Shown piece by piece: positions 50,592 through 59,847 of a stretch of DNA of 64,000 nt. The notes under the pieces are model-generated. The model saw nothing but the letters and a program-made list of their open reading frames with translations. It did not search any database and had not been told where the DNA came from. A program made the translations under genes and the position numbers. The stretch's first letter is position 1; every line of letters begins with the position of its first letter. The DNA comes from Paenibacillus woosongensis (GTDB taxonomy: Bacteria; Bacillota; Bacilli; Paenibacillales; Paenibacillaceae). Location: assembly GCF_009725165.1 (NCBI RefSeq), contig NZ_WNZW01000014.1, forward strand, positions 50,259 to 114,258, read 5' to 3'.

Positions 50592-51722
50592 TCACTCCCA
50601 GTAAGACGGACCCTGGCCCTTTAGCCGAGCCAAGCCCTCCACAAAGAAGAAGTCACCGTAGATTAATGGAACATCAATATTGGTTCCCTGTGGGTAGTTG
50701 CTCGTACCATGCAGCAGCAGCCCTTCCTCGTCAGGGAGATCCCAGGTTCCATATTTTTCGTACAAGGACTTCAAAATCCGTATGCCGCCTGCACGGTAAA
50801 CATCTGCATCCCCGCCCTCGCTCTTATCCGCGAGCAGCAGAAGGCCGCTCGCCGCACAGGAACCGGCGGAACTATCACGCAAATCGCGCAGCTCGTCAGG
50901 AGCCCGGAAATCCCAAGCTGGCACGCTGTCTTCCGGCAGTCTGCTGAGGAAGAAGTTCGCCACACGCTTGGCAGCCTGATAATAATCTTCCTTGCCGGTA
51001 TGATGATACGCCAGAGTCAGGCCATAAATAGCCCAAGCGGCCCCCCGCGACCAGGCGGATTCCGGGGCATATCCCTGGCCGCCCAGCCCTTCCAGCATTT
51101 CACCCGTATGCGGATCAAAATTGACGATATGATACACTGAGCCGTCCGCCCGAATGAAATGCTTCAGCACAGTGTCCGTATGCGCCTCGGCAATATGGGC
51201 ATAGCGAGGATCGCCGCTGACATGGGAAGCCCAGAACAGGAGCGGCATATTCATGCAGCAGTCGATGATCGCGACCCCCTCGTTGCGCTCTCCTTCTGTC
51301 CAGGGATTCCATGCCCGAATATATTGCCCCTTCAAATTAAAGCGGGCGGCAAGATAGTTCGCAGCCTTCAGAGCCCTGACCCGCGAAGCCTCATTCCCAT
51401 GCAGCTTGTAGTTGGCCACGCTGGTCAGAGTCCACATAAATCCCAAATCATGATCCAGCCTCTCGAACCCATCCAGCACTTCATCCAACTTCACCTCGCA
51501 TTCCTCAGCCAGCGCCTTCAGCTGTTCCTGTCCGCTCTCCTGATAAAGAAGCCAAAGCATTCCCGGCCAGAAGCCGGCTGTCCACCAGTTCGGCGCCTCC
51601 AATTGGTAGACCCCATTTTGGCTTGCATGCGGGAACCCCGACCCGATTCTGGCCGTGTTATGCAGTGTTTTTTCGAGCGATTTATTCCAAGCCTCATTCA
51701 CCCAGCTTAGCTCAGTGCTCAT
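50592..51722 (-). CDS. GH88 unsaturated glucuronyl hydrolase
   Basis: The 376-residue protein matches GH88 of the UGL type: an alpha6/alpha6 barrel with APNWWTAGFWPGMLWLL, LDHDLGFMW (Asp90/Asp92 region) and VAIIDCCMNMPLLFWAS (Asp154), at the positions of the two catalytic aspartates of Bacillus UGL. It removes the delta-4,5 unsaturated uronate left by polysaccharide lyases. No signal peptide is present, so it acts in the cytoplasm on imported oligosaccharides. It lies 33 bases after the heparinase-like gene. Confidence 0.9.
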   Translation of the reverse strand: MSTELSWVNEAWNKSLEKTLHNTARIGSGFPHASQNGVYQLEAPNWWTAGFWPGMLWLLYQESGQEQLKALAEECEVKLDEVLDGFERLDHDLGFMWTLTSVANYKLHGNEASRVRALKAANYLAARFNLKGQYIRAWNPWTEGERNEGVAIIDCCMNMPLLFWASHVSGDPRYAHIAEAHTDTVLKHFIRADGSVYHIVNFDPHTGEMLEGLGGQGYAPESAWSRGAAWAIYGLTLAYHHTGKEDYYQAAKRVANFFLSRLPEDSVPAWDFRAPDELRDLRDSSAGSCAASGLLLLADKSEGGDADVYRAGGIRILKSLYEKYGTWDLPDEEGLLLHGTSNYPQGTNIDVPLIYGDFFFVEGLARLKGQGPSYWE

Positions 51723-51755
51723 CAGAATCTCCCCTCTCCTAATATGATTAAATGT

Positions 51756-53858
51756 TCATTGTATGAACCGAAATAGGAAGCAAAGCTCAAGCTGCTCCTG
51801 CGGCTGTAATACGTGAAAATCCAGCGCATACCAGACCTGATCCTTCCCGAAATGATCCCGATAAGTTCGTTCCGTTACCTCTGCCCGAAGCTGCCTGTCG
51901 TCATACACCAGCTCCAGAGTAAGATTGCCTCGAACAAGCAGCAGACGGCCCTGCTCCAAAGGCACTTCAGGCTGAATCAGCGTAACAAAGCGTTCTACTA
52001 ACGTATCCGGCATTTTCGAAAAAGAGAATTTATCCCGCAGCTCCAGTCTCGGCAGCTCTTCTTTGCGCCACAGCCAGGAGCGCGTAAAAGACTGCAGCTC
52101 CTGACTGTCGTAGGCTCTCGACAGCTCTACGGTCATCCGGCTTTCCGACGCGCCGCTCGCCTGCTCCAGTACGGATGCCCGTCTATCGCTTCCCTCCGCC
52201 TGCAGGCAGCCGTTGATAATGGGAACGGAATGACCCTGTGAGCCGTTGCAATCATACGTATAGCGGGCCGAGCCAAAATAGTCTTTCGTGTATTCCCCGC
52301 AGCCAAGGTCGGATAAGAAAAACTCTCCGTCTCCCGCCAGCATGAACTGGCCAAGATCGTTATGGTTATGCGGCTCATCATTATGCCCTCCCTTAGCTGC
52401 AAAGCCGAAGACACCCTCCGGCGACACAATACGCGAGATCAGCCAGCCTGCATCCTCTAACAGGAATTCGCCGGGCTCCCAGTCCGGTGCATTCCCCGCC
52501 ATTGCACGCCAGAGCAGATTCCGCAGCGCAGGGGCCCATCTGCTGCAATGGTCCTCGCGGTAATCCGCCCGCAGGCGTGAGGCAGGCGATGGAAGACTAT
52601 CATATATACTGGAAATATAGCGCGAGAGCCCAATATGCACGCTTGCGTAAGGTAATGTGTCGGAAAAGTTGACTACTGTACTGCCGCCCAGGAAGCATTT
52701 CTGCTGGAAGCCGGCAATCGCCTTAACCTTCTCCTGCGCAAACCAATCCAGCTCGCCACCGCTCCGCTTGTATAGCAGATCAGCGTAGTATACAAAGTAG
52801 CCAAAACCATAATTCCAATAACCAAGCCCTTCCAGGCAGGCGCCGTCTTCTCCAAACCCTTTCAGATAACAGGTCATGCTATGCTGCGTCTTCTCCAAAA
52901 TCTCTCCCAGCAGTTCACGATCCTGATCTTTATCCAGAAGCAGAAGAGCGGCTGAGCCGATCGACCCGGCGCATACCGCCGACCAATTATGCTCTGCCTC
53001 TTCCCACTCATAGGGGCCCTTCTTGAGGAAGGGCTCAAAGAGTCGCACGTGTACGATCTCGGCGATATGCGTCTTCAGCAGTTCTGGCAGCCTGTCGCCT
53101 AGCAGCAGCCGCAGTTCTGTCAGCGTAAAGCCCGTTTCGGCGGCGAACAGATCAATCGTCTCCCCAAGCGGCCGCTCCGGGCTGACATGCGCCGGCAGGC
53201 ACCAGGTCACTTCACTGCATATGGCCCAGATCGCCTCCAGCAGCTCCGTATAGTACTCCTCGCACTCCGGTTCAAGCAGAGATAGAAGGGCGATTGTATT
53301 CAGCCGTCTTCTACGTTCAAAATAAACCCGTTCATATTCCAGCCTGGAGCCTGTCTGAGCAAACTGGGAGAAGAGTGAAAAGGTTAGACCTGGCGGTGTC
53401 TGCCCCTGCAGCCTTTCCCCTTCCGCCTTGATCTCGGCTAGATCGGCAGCATACTCCCCGCCGCTTCGTACATTTCGCCAAAATAGCGAGGCATCGCCGT
53501 CCGGGTAGTACAAATGCGGGCCAGTTGGGGACATCCTGCTAATAATTTCTGACATCTCTGGAACCTTTGTAATTCCAGAAGCCTCTGAGGTATCTACAGC
53601 CCTTGGATCCTTTGCCTTCTGTATGAGGTTAGGGTTTTTAGGGGCTTTGGCGGCTTGAGTGTTTTGGGCAGTGTTAGGGTTCCTCACAGTCTTCTGATTC
53701 TTCTGAATCTTCTGATTCTTCTGGCTCATCGAGTTCTTCGCGGTCTCCTTGTTCTTCGAGTTCTTCGGGTTCTTCGCGCTCCTCGTAATCTCTGCGTTCC
53801 CTGGGCCTTCTCCCTCTCCCGGTAATGATTTGGTTACTTTCTCATCCGCTTCCTTCAT
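51756..53858 (-). CDS. Heparinase II/III family protein with low-complexity N-terminus
   Basis: The 700-residue protein has an alpha-helical toroid-like region (about 105-430) and a heparinase II/III-like beta-sandwich containing KGGHNDEPHNHNDLGQFML (about 490-510), the conserved His/Asn cluster of these polysaccharide lyases. The first 90 or so residues are an Asn/Lys/Gln-rich low-complexity tail encoded by degenerate repeats, with no signal peptide. An internal Met near residue 102 (MSEIISRMSP) is a possible alternative start with a weak site. It is probably an oligosaccharide lyase feeding the GH88 enzyme. Confidence 0.85.
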   Translation of the reverse strand: MKEADEKVTKSLPGEGEGPGNAEITRSAKNPKNSKNKETAKNSMSQKNQKIQKNQKTVRNPNTAQNTQAAKAPKNPNLIQKAKDPRAVDTSEASGITKVPEMSEIISRMSPTGPHLYYPDGDASLFWRNVRSGGEYAADLAEIKAEGERLQGQTPPGLTFSLFSQFAQTGSRLEYERVYFERRRRLNTIALLSLLEPECEEYYTELLEAIWAICSEVTWCLPAHVSPERPLGETIDLFAAETGFTLTELRLLLGDRLPELLKTHIAEIVHVRLFEPFLKKGPYEWEEAEHNWSAVCAGSIGSAALLLLDKDQDRELLGEILEKTQHSMTCYLKGFGEDGACLEGLGYWNYGFGYFVYYADLLYKRSGGELDWFAQEKVKAIAGFQQKCFLGGSTVVNFSDTLPYASVHIGLSRYISSIYDSLPSPASRLRADYREDHCSRWAPALRNLLWRAMAGNAPDWEPGEFLLEDAGWLISRIVSPEGVFGFAAKGGHNDEPHNHNDLGQFMLAGDGEFFLSDLGCGEYTKDYFGSARYTYDCNGSQGHSVPIINGCLQAEGSDRRASVLEQASGASESRMTVELSRAYDSQELQSFTRSWLWRKEELPRLELRDKFSFSKMPDTLVERFVTLIQPEVPLEQGRLLLVRGNLTLELVYDDRQLRAEVTERTYRDHFGKDQVWYALDFHVLQPQEQLELCFLFRFIQ

Positions 53859-53949
53859 CGCTTTTCCTTTCCGTCATACGGATTTAAGAGCTACTTTAAA
53901 GTTGCGTGCACTAAACTGTCGTACTAAGGTGGCTATGTCAAACACTACG

Positions 53950-54011
53950 ATGCTTATACTAAGCTGTGCCGTCCGCCAAAATGCTTATACTAGGATGTTC
54001 CGTCTACCAAA
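53950..54011. repeat. Two tandem 31-bp repeats in a gene-free gap
   Basis: ATGCTTATACTAAGCTGTGC (53950 on) and ATGCTTATACTAGGATGTTC (53981 on) begin two 31-base units, each ending CCAAA. Partial relatives (ACTAAACTGTCG, ACTAAGCTGTGC) occur at about 53911 and 54048. The whole gap 53859-54327 has no gene. Confidence 0.55.
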
Positions 54012-54068
54012 GTACCTTATATAAAAACGACGGCGCCATCGATTCATACTAAGCTGTGCAGAACGAAC

Positions 54069-54262
54069 ACTAAATGGATTTCATGTATCTAATTATGCTC
54101 TAAACGAATGTTTCAGGGGATTAGATGGATTTTATGCATCTAAAACCAAGTATCCAGCCCGTAATGACCCATCTCCCTGCTTCTAATGACATGAAATACA
54201 TTTAAAGCTTCTTTCAATTCCTTTACGCAGAAACTAACTGTTAAAAATCCATCTAAATTTTT
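54069..54262. repeat. Long copy of the CTAAATGGATTT intergenic repeat
   Basis: About 190 bases with the same ordered blocks as 63500-63700: CTAAATGGATTTCATGTA, CTAAACGAATG, TTAGATGGATTTTATGC, CATGAAATACATTTAAA, and AACTGTTAAAAATCCATC. Shorter copies are at 14457 and 34348. It has no coding capacity and several internal self-complementary parts. Confidence 0.65.
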
Positions 54263-54327
54263 TCATCCTTTATAGCGCCATAGAATCCTTTTCACCCAAA
54301 CATTGCAGTCTAGACGCTGCGGTATCC

Positions 54328-56232
54328 TCAAGTACGAGGTATTATGATCTCTTCCCCTCGGCAGCTCTGAATGGTTATAGCCTCTTCCTCAATCGTAACG
54401 TTCAGCCCGATATCCGGAAGGTCATCCAAGCTTACATCCGCCGAACCGCTAGAGTCGCCCGCCGGACCCGGCTCCCGCGCAGCCCCCGTCTGCCCCGGCT
54501 CGCCATACACCGCTGACACGAGCCAATGCACCCCCGGCGCCAGCGAAGCGGTCAGCGTCGGGATCACCGTGCGCGGACGCAGCACATTCGTGTTGGCGTT
54601 TGGCCACACCAGCCCCGCCGACTCATAACCAAGCAGGCCGCGCACACCGCTAACGCCCCAAGGGCTGGCGGCAACGGCCTCATTTGCCCCCACGCGCTGC
54701 ATCGGCGTCGCTTCGATGCCGAGGGCATACCCGCCCTCGGCCGCATCCAGGCTGCGCGATGTCTCGATCCGGTGAATCCGGATATGCCAAGGAAGTCCAG
54801 CTACGAGCCAGGTGCTGACCTCTACATCGGCCCAAGGCCTCCACACGGCATGGAGCACGTTGTCCTGGATCATTGTCTCCGTGTTGCGGCGTCTGACCCG
54901 GTACAGGTTGTCCCCGGCTTCGCTCAAGGCCAGCATGGAATCAAATGCTCCTTGGGACAGTCCCCACTCCGAACGCGGAACGCTGAACCCAAACCAGGTG
55001 GAATACACGAACTTCTCGTATTTGGCCGAGGTATGGGTATGTTCGTTCGTGCCCCGGTGGCCGCTGTTAAAGGCCGCCACATGCCCAGCACCCTCGTCCC
55101 GAACCAGCACGAGGTGCGCCGGCTTCTGAACAGACAGCCCATCCGCCTCCGGCAGCGGCAGCTCCTCAGCCGCCCAGAAAGGATGGTCGGCAGGCAGAGC
55201 CAGCGGCAGAAAAGCCTTAAACGCCCAATACGGCGAACCCGGTGAATTGTAGTTCTCCGCCATCACGAGGTTTGGATAAGCGTAGCCTATCGTCAGGATA
55301 CCGCCCGCATCCACTATCCTCTGGCTAAACCACCAGCGCAAATTCCGCAGCAGGAGCCCCTTCAGCACACCCATCGGCAGGCCATCCGCCCCGGCAAATG
55401 CCATCGCTCCCCAGAAGGCCGATTGCGAGAAACGATAGGTCAGGCTCCGCCCATATGGAATCGCCGAACCGTCCGTGGAGAACCAGGCCAGGAAGTTCGC
55501 AGCAAACTCATTCGCACGCTGCTTGAACCTATGAGAGCGCTCGGGGTCTTCCTGCTCCATCAGCTTGGCGTAAAGCAGACCATAGTAATGAAAGGCAAAC
55601 GGCACATAATAATCGCAATGCCCCTCCTCCCCGTCGCTATACCAGCCATCCTCCAAATAGAAGGCGTCCAGCCGATCCAAGTTCTTCTCCAACTGCCCGG
55701 CGTCATACGGCAGTCCCGCTTTGCGGAAGCCGATGTTTACGAGCACGTTAAAGAACAGCCAGTTGCAGTCGTGACAAGGATGCGAGTTCATTTGATTCAG
55801 CCAGGCATAGAGATTATTTCTTGCCTCCACATCAAGTGGCTCCCAAATTCTGTCCGGGATTAGGGCCAGCGCGTAGCCAAACGCAGCCATCTCGACCAGC
55901 CGCTGATCATAATCGTCAACCTTGCCCCAGTACTCTTCATGTTCCGGGTTCGTCCCGTTCCTAATGCCTTCAAGGACGGTATCCCATAATTCGTACGAAC
56001 CCCCGCCGGCGAGCAGCGGGACCAGCCCCCATAACACCCGGGAGAAGCCCTCCATCCCGGCCACCGCAGCCGGATAGCTCGCCCCGGTTGCACCGATCTC
56101 CAGCCTGGACATTCCCTTGCTATAGTAAGGCTGAAGCGGCGCAAGCAGCTGCTGCAGGGCGGCGGCCAGATCACCGTGCGTCTTCAGCGGATTATCCGCC
56201 AGCTTTTTATATCCATGAAAGATGTTTCCCAT
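54328..56232 (-). CDS. DUF2264 domain-containing protein
   Basis: The 634-residue protein matches DUF2264 in its order of aromatic motifs: HGDLAAALQQLLAPLQPYYS at the N-terminus, RVLWGLVPLLAGGG, SHPCHDCNWLFFNVLVN, DGWYSDGEEGHCDYYVPFAF and SGHRGTNEHTHTSAKYEKF. The helical-barrel plus beta-sandwich layout suggests a polysaccharide-active protein. No signal peptide is present. The start is ATG at 56232, nine bases after GGGGA. It follows the ABC permeases by about 95 bases and precedes the heparinase-like gene. Confidence 0.82.
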   Translation of the reverse strand: MGNIFHGYKKLADNPLKTHGDLAAALQQLLAPLQPYYSKGMSRLEIGATGASYPAAVAGMEGFSRVLWGLVPLLAGGGSYELWDTVLEGIRNGTNPEHEEYWGKVDDYDQRLVEMAAFGYALALIPDRIWEPLDVEARNNLYAWLNQMNSHPCHDCNWLFFNVLVNIGFRKAGLPYDAGQLEKNLDRLDAFYLEDGWYSDGEEGHCDYYVPFAFHYYGLLYAKLMEQEDPERSHRFKQRANEFAANFLAWFSTDGSAIPYGRSLTYRFSQSAFWGAMAFAGADGLPMGVLKGLLLRNLRWWFSQRIVDAGGILTIGYAYPNLVMAENYNSPGSPYWAFKAFLPLALPADHPFWAAEELPLPEADGLSVQKPAHLVLVRDEGAGHVAAFNSGHRGTNEHTHTSAKYEKFVYSTWFGFSVPRSEWGLSQGAFDSMLALSEAGDNLYRVRRRNTETMIQDNVLHAVWRPWADVEVSTWLVAGLPWHIRIHRIETSRSLDAAEGGYALGIEATPMQRVGANEAVAASPWGVSGVRGLLGYESAGLVWPNANTNVLRPRTVIPTLTASLAPGVHWLVSAVYGEPGQTGAAREPGPAGDSSGSADVSLDDLPDIGLNVTIEEEAITIQSCRGEEIIIPRT

Positions 56233-56326
56233 CACAATCTTCCCCTTCGTCCGCTGGTAGTTGTTTATATTTCGCATGCATCCGCTTGTACTCACTTGGC
56301 GACGCTTGAATCTGCTTAGAATCACA

Positions 56327-57166
56327 TCATCCTTTTATGCCCGAAGAGGCGACCCCCTGCACGAAATATTTCTGCAGCCCCAGGAACACCACCAGCACCG
56401 GAATGATGGACACGACGCTCGCGGCCATAATCAGGCCGTACTCCGCCGAATACTGGGAGATGAACATCCGCAGACCGATCTGAATTGTCTTCAGCTCGGT
56501 TTTGGTCAAATAAATCATCGGCCCCAGGAAGTCATTCCACGTCGATACAAAGGTGAAAATCGTCAAGGTCGACAAAGCCGGCTTCGATAGCGGCAGCATG
56601 ATCCGCGCCCAAATGCCATATTCGCTAAGGCCATCGATCCGGGCCGCTTCGCACAGCTCATCCGGGATGCTCTGGTAGAACTGCCGCATCAGGAAGACGC
56701 CGAAGGCGGAGAACGCCTGAAGCAGGATGATCGCAAGATGGGTATTGTTCAGCCCCATCGAGCGCATCATGATGAACTGCGGCACCATGTAAGCCTGCCA
56801 AGGGATCGCGATCGTGGCGATGTACCCGAGGAACAGCGTTTTTTTGCCGGTAAAATTCAGCTTCGAGAAGGCATAGGCTGCAAAGCTTGAAGTCAGGATC
56901 TGCAGCGCCGTGACGATAATCGACAGCTTGGCGGTATTGTAAATAAACGTGCCTAGCGGAATCCGCGTCCAGATTTCCTTATAGTTGCTCCAGCGCGGCA
57001 GCTCCGGAATCCACTGCATCGGGAAGGTGAACACGTCCTTGTTCAGCTTGAGCGAGGATGAGAGCATCCACAAGTACGGTACAAGCATGCACAGCACGAC
57101 GACGATCAGCACGGCATAGGCCAACGCTTTGGCAGCGATTTGAATTCCTTTATTTGCTCCTACCAT
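56327..57166 (-). CDS. Carbohydrate ABC permease, MalG family
   Basis: The 279-residue protein has six membrane segments and the EAA motif CEAARIDGLSEYGIWARIMLPLS. It is the second permease of the locus, 14 bases after the first. GGGGGA lies nine bases before the ATG. As in the other importer operon, no ATPase gene is present. Confidence 0.9.
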   Translation of the reverse strand: MVGANKGIQIAAKALAYAVLIVVVLCMLVPYLWMLSSSLKLNKDVFTFPMQWIPELPRWSNYKEIWTRIPLGTFIYNTAKLSIIVTALQILTSSFAAYAFSKLNFTGKKTLFLGYIATIAIPWQAYMVPQFIMMRSMGLNNTHLAIILLQAFSAFGVFLMRQFYQSIPDELCEAARIDGLSEYGIWARIMLPLSKPALSTLTIFTFVSTWNDFLGPMIYLTKTELKTIQIGLRMFISQYSAEYGLIMAASVVSIIPVLVVFLGLQKYFVQGVASSGIKG

Positions 57167-57180
57167 ATCCGTAAGTCCCC

Positions 57181-58119
57181 CTATTGTCCATACTTCTTCT
57201 CGCCCTGGAACTGAACCAGCGTAATGCCGAGGACGAGCAGGAATAATACGATCGCCATCGCGCTGGCATAGCCATAATCCAAGGAGCGGAAGGCCGTGTT
57301 GTAAATTTGATAGACGAGCACCCTGGTCGAGTCGTTCAGCTGATTATCCGCGCCGGCAAACAGGTTGATGAAAATATCGTAGACCTTAAACGAGTTAATG
57401 ATCAGAATCATCAGCACAAAGAATGTCGTAGGCGCAAGCTGCGGAATCGTAACGTTGCGGAATCTTTGCCAGGCGTTCGCGCCGTCGAGCTCGGCGGCTT
57501 CGTACAATTCGGGATTCACACCCTGAAGCCCGGCCAAATATATCACCATGTAATACCCCATGTTCTTCCACACGGTGAACAGCACGACCGTGAACATGGC
57601 CCAATCTTTATCCGCGGCCCACCGCGGGAGATCCTCGATCGGAACGCCGGTCAGCGCATGGAGAATGTTATTAACAGGCCCCATCGTCGGGCTGAAAATA
57701 AAGTTCCATACGGCAGCCACCGCCACAAGCGAAGCCACATACGGGAAAAAGAACACCGTCCGCATGAAGTTGCGCCCAAATATTTTCTGATTGAGCAAAA
57801 TGGCGAGACCCAGCGCGCACACCATCGTCAGCGGCACGACGCCCACCGTATAAATCACCGTATTCCATAACGATTTATGAAAGGTCGGATCCTTCCAGAG
57901 ACGAATAAAGTTGTTCATGCCAACGTATTCCATCGGGTTAGCGCCATCCCATTTCACGAAGGCAAGGATGAGAGCAAAGACCATCGGCACCAGCGTAAAA
58001 ATGGCAAAGCCGATAAAATTGGGGGCGATAAAACTGTATGCCACCAGATGATCCTTCGCTCTTTTTTTCAGACCGCTTTTTTTCGCCGTATGGTTTCGTA
58101 TCACGGTTTCGTTCTGCAT
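57181..58119 (-). CDS. Sugar ABC permease, MalF family
   Basis: The 312-residue protein has a basic N-terminus, six membrane segments and the EAA motif YEAAELDGANAWQRFRNVTIP. GGAGG lies nine bases before the ATG at 58119. It lies about 100 bases after the binding-protein gene, with a stem-loop between. It forms the importer channel with the downstream MalG-type permease, probably for uronate-containing oligosaccharides. Confidence 0.9.
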   Translation of the reverse strand: MQNETVIRNHTAKKSGLKKRAKDHLVAYSFIAPNFIGFAIFTLVPMVFALILAFVKWDGANPMEYVGMNNFIRLWKDPTFHKSLWNTVIYTVGVVPLTMVCALGLAILLNQKIFGRNFMRTVFFFPYVASLVAVAAVWNFIFSPTMGPVNNILHALTGVPIEDLPRWAADKDWAMFTVVLFTVWKNMGYYMVIYLAGLQGVNPELYEAAELDGANAWQRFRNVTIPQLAPTTFFVLMILIINSFKVYDIFINLFAGADNQLNDSTRVLVYQIYNTAFRSLDYGYASAMAIVLFLLVLGITLVQFQGEKKYGQ

Positions 58120-58166
58120 AACATCGCTCCTCCTCCTAACCTGCTAGCTGTCTAATGATTTGGCAA

Positions 58167-58189
58167 AGGGCAGGCCATTAGCCCGCCCT
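58167..58189 (-). terminator. Stem-loop between binding-protein and permease genes
   Basis: AGGGC-GGC and GCC-GCCCT form an eight-pair stem with one mismatch and a five-base loop. No long T run follows. It probably stabilises the upstream mRNA or causes partial termination, raising binding protein over permease. Confidence 0.55.
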
Positions 58190-58219
58190 CTGGTATTCAT
58201 GTGTCTATTCTGCATATTC

Positions 58220-59563
58220 TTAATTGTTCAAAATAAGCTGTACGCGCGTGTTCATATCCGCCAGGCCTTTGTCGATCGTCGCATTTTTGGTCATGATGCT
58301 GTCATGCGCCTCGTTCAGAATAACCTCAATGTCCGCACTCTTCTCATGCAGCGGCATTTCCAAATATGTCTTCGCCGTCGTCAGCGCTTCTTTGCTGCCC
58401 TCATCCGCAGGAAATCCCTCAACAGAAGCGATGGAATTGACGACTTCATCGTTTTTGATCGCTGGAATGGTGCCTGTAGCGGCAATCACCGCTGCGCCTT
58501 CTTCGCCTGTGACGAATTTCATGAAGTCCAGCGCAGCTTCCTTATTAGCTGACTTCTTGTTCACCGCCAGCGAAGTAATCGTACCCAGCGTAGTGCCTGG
58601 TTCCACTCCTTCCGGATGCGGATATTTCACGATGCCCCAGTTCGTCGCCTGCGACTCACCGCTCTTGACCTTCTCGATTTGCGTCGCAATAAACCAGCTG
58701 CCCATATTCATCATGGCAACAGAGTTGTTGTAGAATACACCGGAGTAGTGTGTGCTGGAGGTCTTCAGAGTCGCGTAATCCATAACGATTCCGTCCTCCT
58801 GCTGCTTGAGAATGCGCTCATAGGTTGGCTTCAGGAAGTCATATTCGCCGTCAACGACAGTGTGCTGGCCATCCAGAATGCCGAACAGCTGCACTGCGCT
58901 GCGCCATGTATGATAATGGGCGCCGTATACTTTATTAGAGCCGCTGCCTGACGTCATTTTTCGCGCCAGCTCGTCGTACTGCTCCAGGGTCATATCATTA
59001 GTCGGATATGGAACACCCGCCTGATCAAAAAGATCCTTGTTGTAATAAATCAGCCAGAAGTCGCTGCGGAAAGGAAGCGCATATACTTCATCATTCATTT
59101 GAATTTGCTCCACTGTTCCGCCATACAGGGATACGTCGATGCCTTGCTCGCTCATGTACTTTTTCAGCGGCTCCAAATGGTTCTGCTTCACGAGGTTGGC
59201 ATATCCCGGGATATCCTTCACCGTAAGAATATCGAGATCCGCTCCGCCGGAGAGCTGCGTGCTGAGCATGGTCATGTAGTCGGTCGAACCCAGATCGACG
59301 TACTCGATGGTCACGTTCGGATTTTTTGCCTTGTAAGCATCAATCAACGGCTGGTAATAAGCGGTCGCTTCCCAATCCCACAAGGCCCATTTCAGTGTGA
59401 CGGGATTTGCGGACGACTCATTGGCAGCGTTTCCATTATTGTTTGTAGCTGGCGGCTCGGTCACGTTGGCGTTTTTGCCTCCGTTATTCCCGGAGCAGCC
59501 GGCAAGCATGCTGAGCAATAGTACAGCAGCCAGAGTGATCCCTAACCATTTTCGCATTCTCAT
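58220..59563 (-). CDS. Sugar ABC transporter substrate-binding lipoprotein
   Basis: The 447-residue protein has a lipoprotein signal (LLLSMLAGCSGNNGG, lipid-modified Cys near 23), an Asn-rich linker and a family 1 solute-binding domain (VTLKWALWDWEATAYYQPLI). AAAGGGGA lies seven bases before the ATG. As the first gene of the locus, divergent from the YesM/YesN pair, it should capture oligosaccharides from the extracellular lyase products. The ligand is inferred from the GH88 and heparinase-like partners. Confidence 0.9.
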   Translation of the reverse strand: MRMRKWLGITLAAVLLLSMLAGCSGNNGGKNANVTEPPATNNNGNAANESSANPVTLKWALWDWEATAYYQPLIDAYKAKNPNVTIEYVDLGSTDYMTMLSTQLSGGADLDILTVKDIPGYANLVKQNHLEPLKKYMSEQGIDVSLYGGTVEQIQMNDEVYALPFRSDFWLIYYNKDLFDQAGVPYPTNDMTLEQYDELARKMTSGSGSNKVYGAHYHTWRSAVQLFGILDGQHTVVDGEYDFLKPTYERILKQQEDGIVMDYATLKTSSTHYSGVFYNNSVAMMNMGSWFIATQIEKVKSGESQATNWGIVKYPHPEGVEPGTTLGTITSLAVNKKSANKEAALDFMKFVTGEEGAAVIAATGTIPAIKNDEVVNSIASVEGFPADEGSKEALTTAKTYLEMPLHEKSADIEVILNEAHDSIMTKNATIDKGLADMNTRVQLILNN

Positions 59564-59670
59564 GTTTTAGTCCCCTTTTCCTCTGGTTTAAGATGCCGGA
59601 TTCGGCATTTCGAAGCTCTATATTTATCCTAGTGGATTTTAAAATGAAAGGGCATACATTTTTTATCACA

Positions 59671-59700
59671 GTTCATTCACTTTTCTGTTCACTTCTTTTC
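59671..59700 (-). promoter_or_regulatory. Direct repeats upstream of the binding-protein gene, candidate YesN sites
   Basis: On the reverse strand AAGTGAACAGAA is followed after a short step by AAGTGAATGAA, tandem repeats about 110-140 bases before the ATG. AraC-type activators such as the divergent YesN-like protein typically bind tandem half-sites here. A short hairpin ATGCCG-GATT-CGGCAT (59593-59608) lies between this site and the gene. Confidence 0.4.
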
Positions 59701-59816
59701 ATGAAGCGCAGAAAGCTGTAAAATTCTCATAAAAACCTGTAAAAATCGTTGTTCCTGTCCGGCCTGCTCTGTCTGCAAACTTGTGTTCATGTTATGGTAA
59801 TGTTACCAACTCGATT

Positions 59817-59830
59817 TGAAAGCGCTTTAT
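59817..59830 (+). promoter_or_regulatory. Cre-like site upstream of the YesM-like kinase
   Basis: TGAAAGCGCTTTAT matches the cre consensus TGWAANCGNTNWCA except for the last two bases and has the palindromic core AAAGCGCTTT. It lies just before the sensor-kinase start and could bring carbon catabolite repression to the locus. Confidence 0.5.
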
Positions 59831-59847
59831 ATTTGTGCAGAAAAGAG

